Positions 14,162 through 14,297 of a stretch of 14,297 nucleotides of DNA are shown here, one piece after another. The stretch spans positions 48,064 to 62,360 of the forward strand of contig DGNJ01000057.1 in NCBI GenBank assembly GCA_002388905.1, written 5' to 3'. The notes under the pieces were generated by a model, which saw only the letters and a program-made list of their open reading frames with translations, searched no databases and had not been told where the DNA came from. A program made the position numbers and the translations under genes. Source of the DNA: Cellvibrionales bacterium UBA4495 (GTDB lineage Bacteria > Pseudomonadota > Gammaproteobacteria > Pseudomonadales > Porticoccaceae). Positions within the stretch are counted from its first letter, which is position 1, and every line of letters begins with the position of its first letter.

Positions 14162-14297
14162 GATCGTTCTGCCGCCGGCCTTTATCCTGCTACTGGGCGC
14201 GCTCCTGGTGGGCCTGGTGCGCCCGGCGCTGCGGCCCGTGGTGGTGCTGGGTGCGCCGTTGCTTACCCTTTATGCCATCTGGCAGCTGGGCGACGGC
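14154..14297 (+). CDS. Antiporter-like subunit D, third copy, N-terminal part (3' end outside window)
   Basis: Only 48 codons are visible, open to the window edge. The ATG at 14154 overlaps the previous stop by eight bases. The translation begins MFEIVLPPAFILLLGALLVG and shows two hydrophobic segments separated by a short basic turn (RPALRP). This matches the beginning of NuoM/N or MrpD-like proteins, where the second D copy also starts with a proline-broken hydrophobic helix. The call as a third antiporter-like subunit is inference from position and this short stretch; the catalytic glutamate and lysines would lie beyond the window. Confidence 0.55.
   Translation, partial: MFEIVLPPAFILLLGALLVGLVRPALRPVVVLGAPLLTLYAIWQLGDG

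Noticed and set aside
8513..14297. Membrane-bound hydrogenase operon
   Set aside because: The order resembles mbhA-H, but no hydrogenase large or small subunit, nickel-binding CxxC pair or ferredoxin-like gene lies in the window; only the Mrp module is supported.

Overview
The window is GC-rich chromosomal DNA, most likely from a gammaproteobacterium. This rests on gene order: ubiH-ubiI-gcvT-gcvH and rppH-ptsP are classic gammaproteobacterial neighbourhoods. The Mrp-type cluster suggests, as inference only, a halophilic or alkaliphilic lineage such as Ectothiorhodospiraceae or Halomonas-like groups. The genes are densely packed. The longest gene-free stretch is about 140 bases, so there is no stretch over 300 bases without a gene.

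Left part (1-3918, plus strand): the 3' end of ubiH and a complete ubiI (ubiquinone ring hydroxylases), then gcvT and gcvH of the glycine cleavage system, then an NRDE/TANGO2-family gene in the place where gcvP often sits. Middle part (3915-6705, minus strand): rppH followed by ptsP, an operon joining an mRNA 5'-end pyrophosphohydrolase and the GAF-containing nitrogen-PTS enzyme I. ptsP converges on the NRDE gene and the two genes' TAG stops share one CTAG tetranucleotide. A 142-base divergent region separates rppH from a HAD-family phosphatase, which is followed by lgt (prolipoprotein diacylglyceryl transferase).

Right part (8426-14297, plus strand): a promoter-like sequence followed by a Mrp/Mnh-type cation/proton antiporter operon in the order E-F-G-(DUF4040 plus MrpA-C-terminal-like protein)-B-C-D1-D2-small unknown membrane protein-D3 (cut by the window end). 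This is the arrangement of the Mrp module in archaeal membrane-bound hydrogenases (mbhA-H), with no full-length MrpA seen and at least two, probably three, antiporter-like subunits. All nine junctions overlap by 4 or 8 bases, apart from the first, which overlaps only if mrpE is read to its full length. Most starts are GTG or TTG, which suggests tight translational coupling.

The most notable observation is an in-frame TAG inside mrpE (8873-8875). The same frame continues for 49 more codons with clear MrpE-like sequence and ends in the expected GTGA overlap with mrpF. This is a point nonsense mutation, a sequencing or assembly error, or a readthrough event. The operon's extra antiporter subunits and its 88-residue unknown protein (13895-14161) are the best candidates here for less-described biology.
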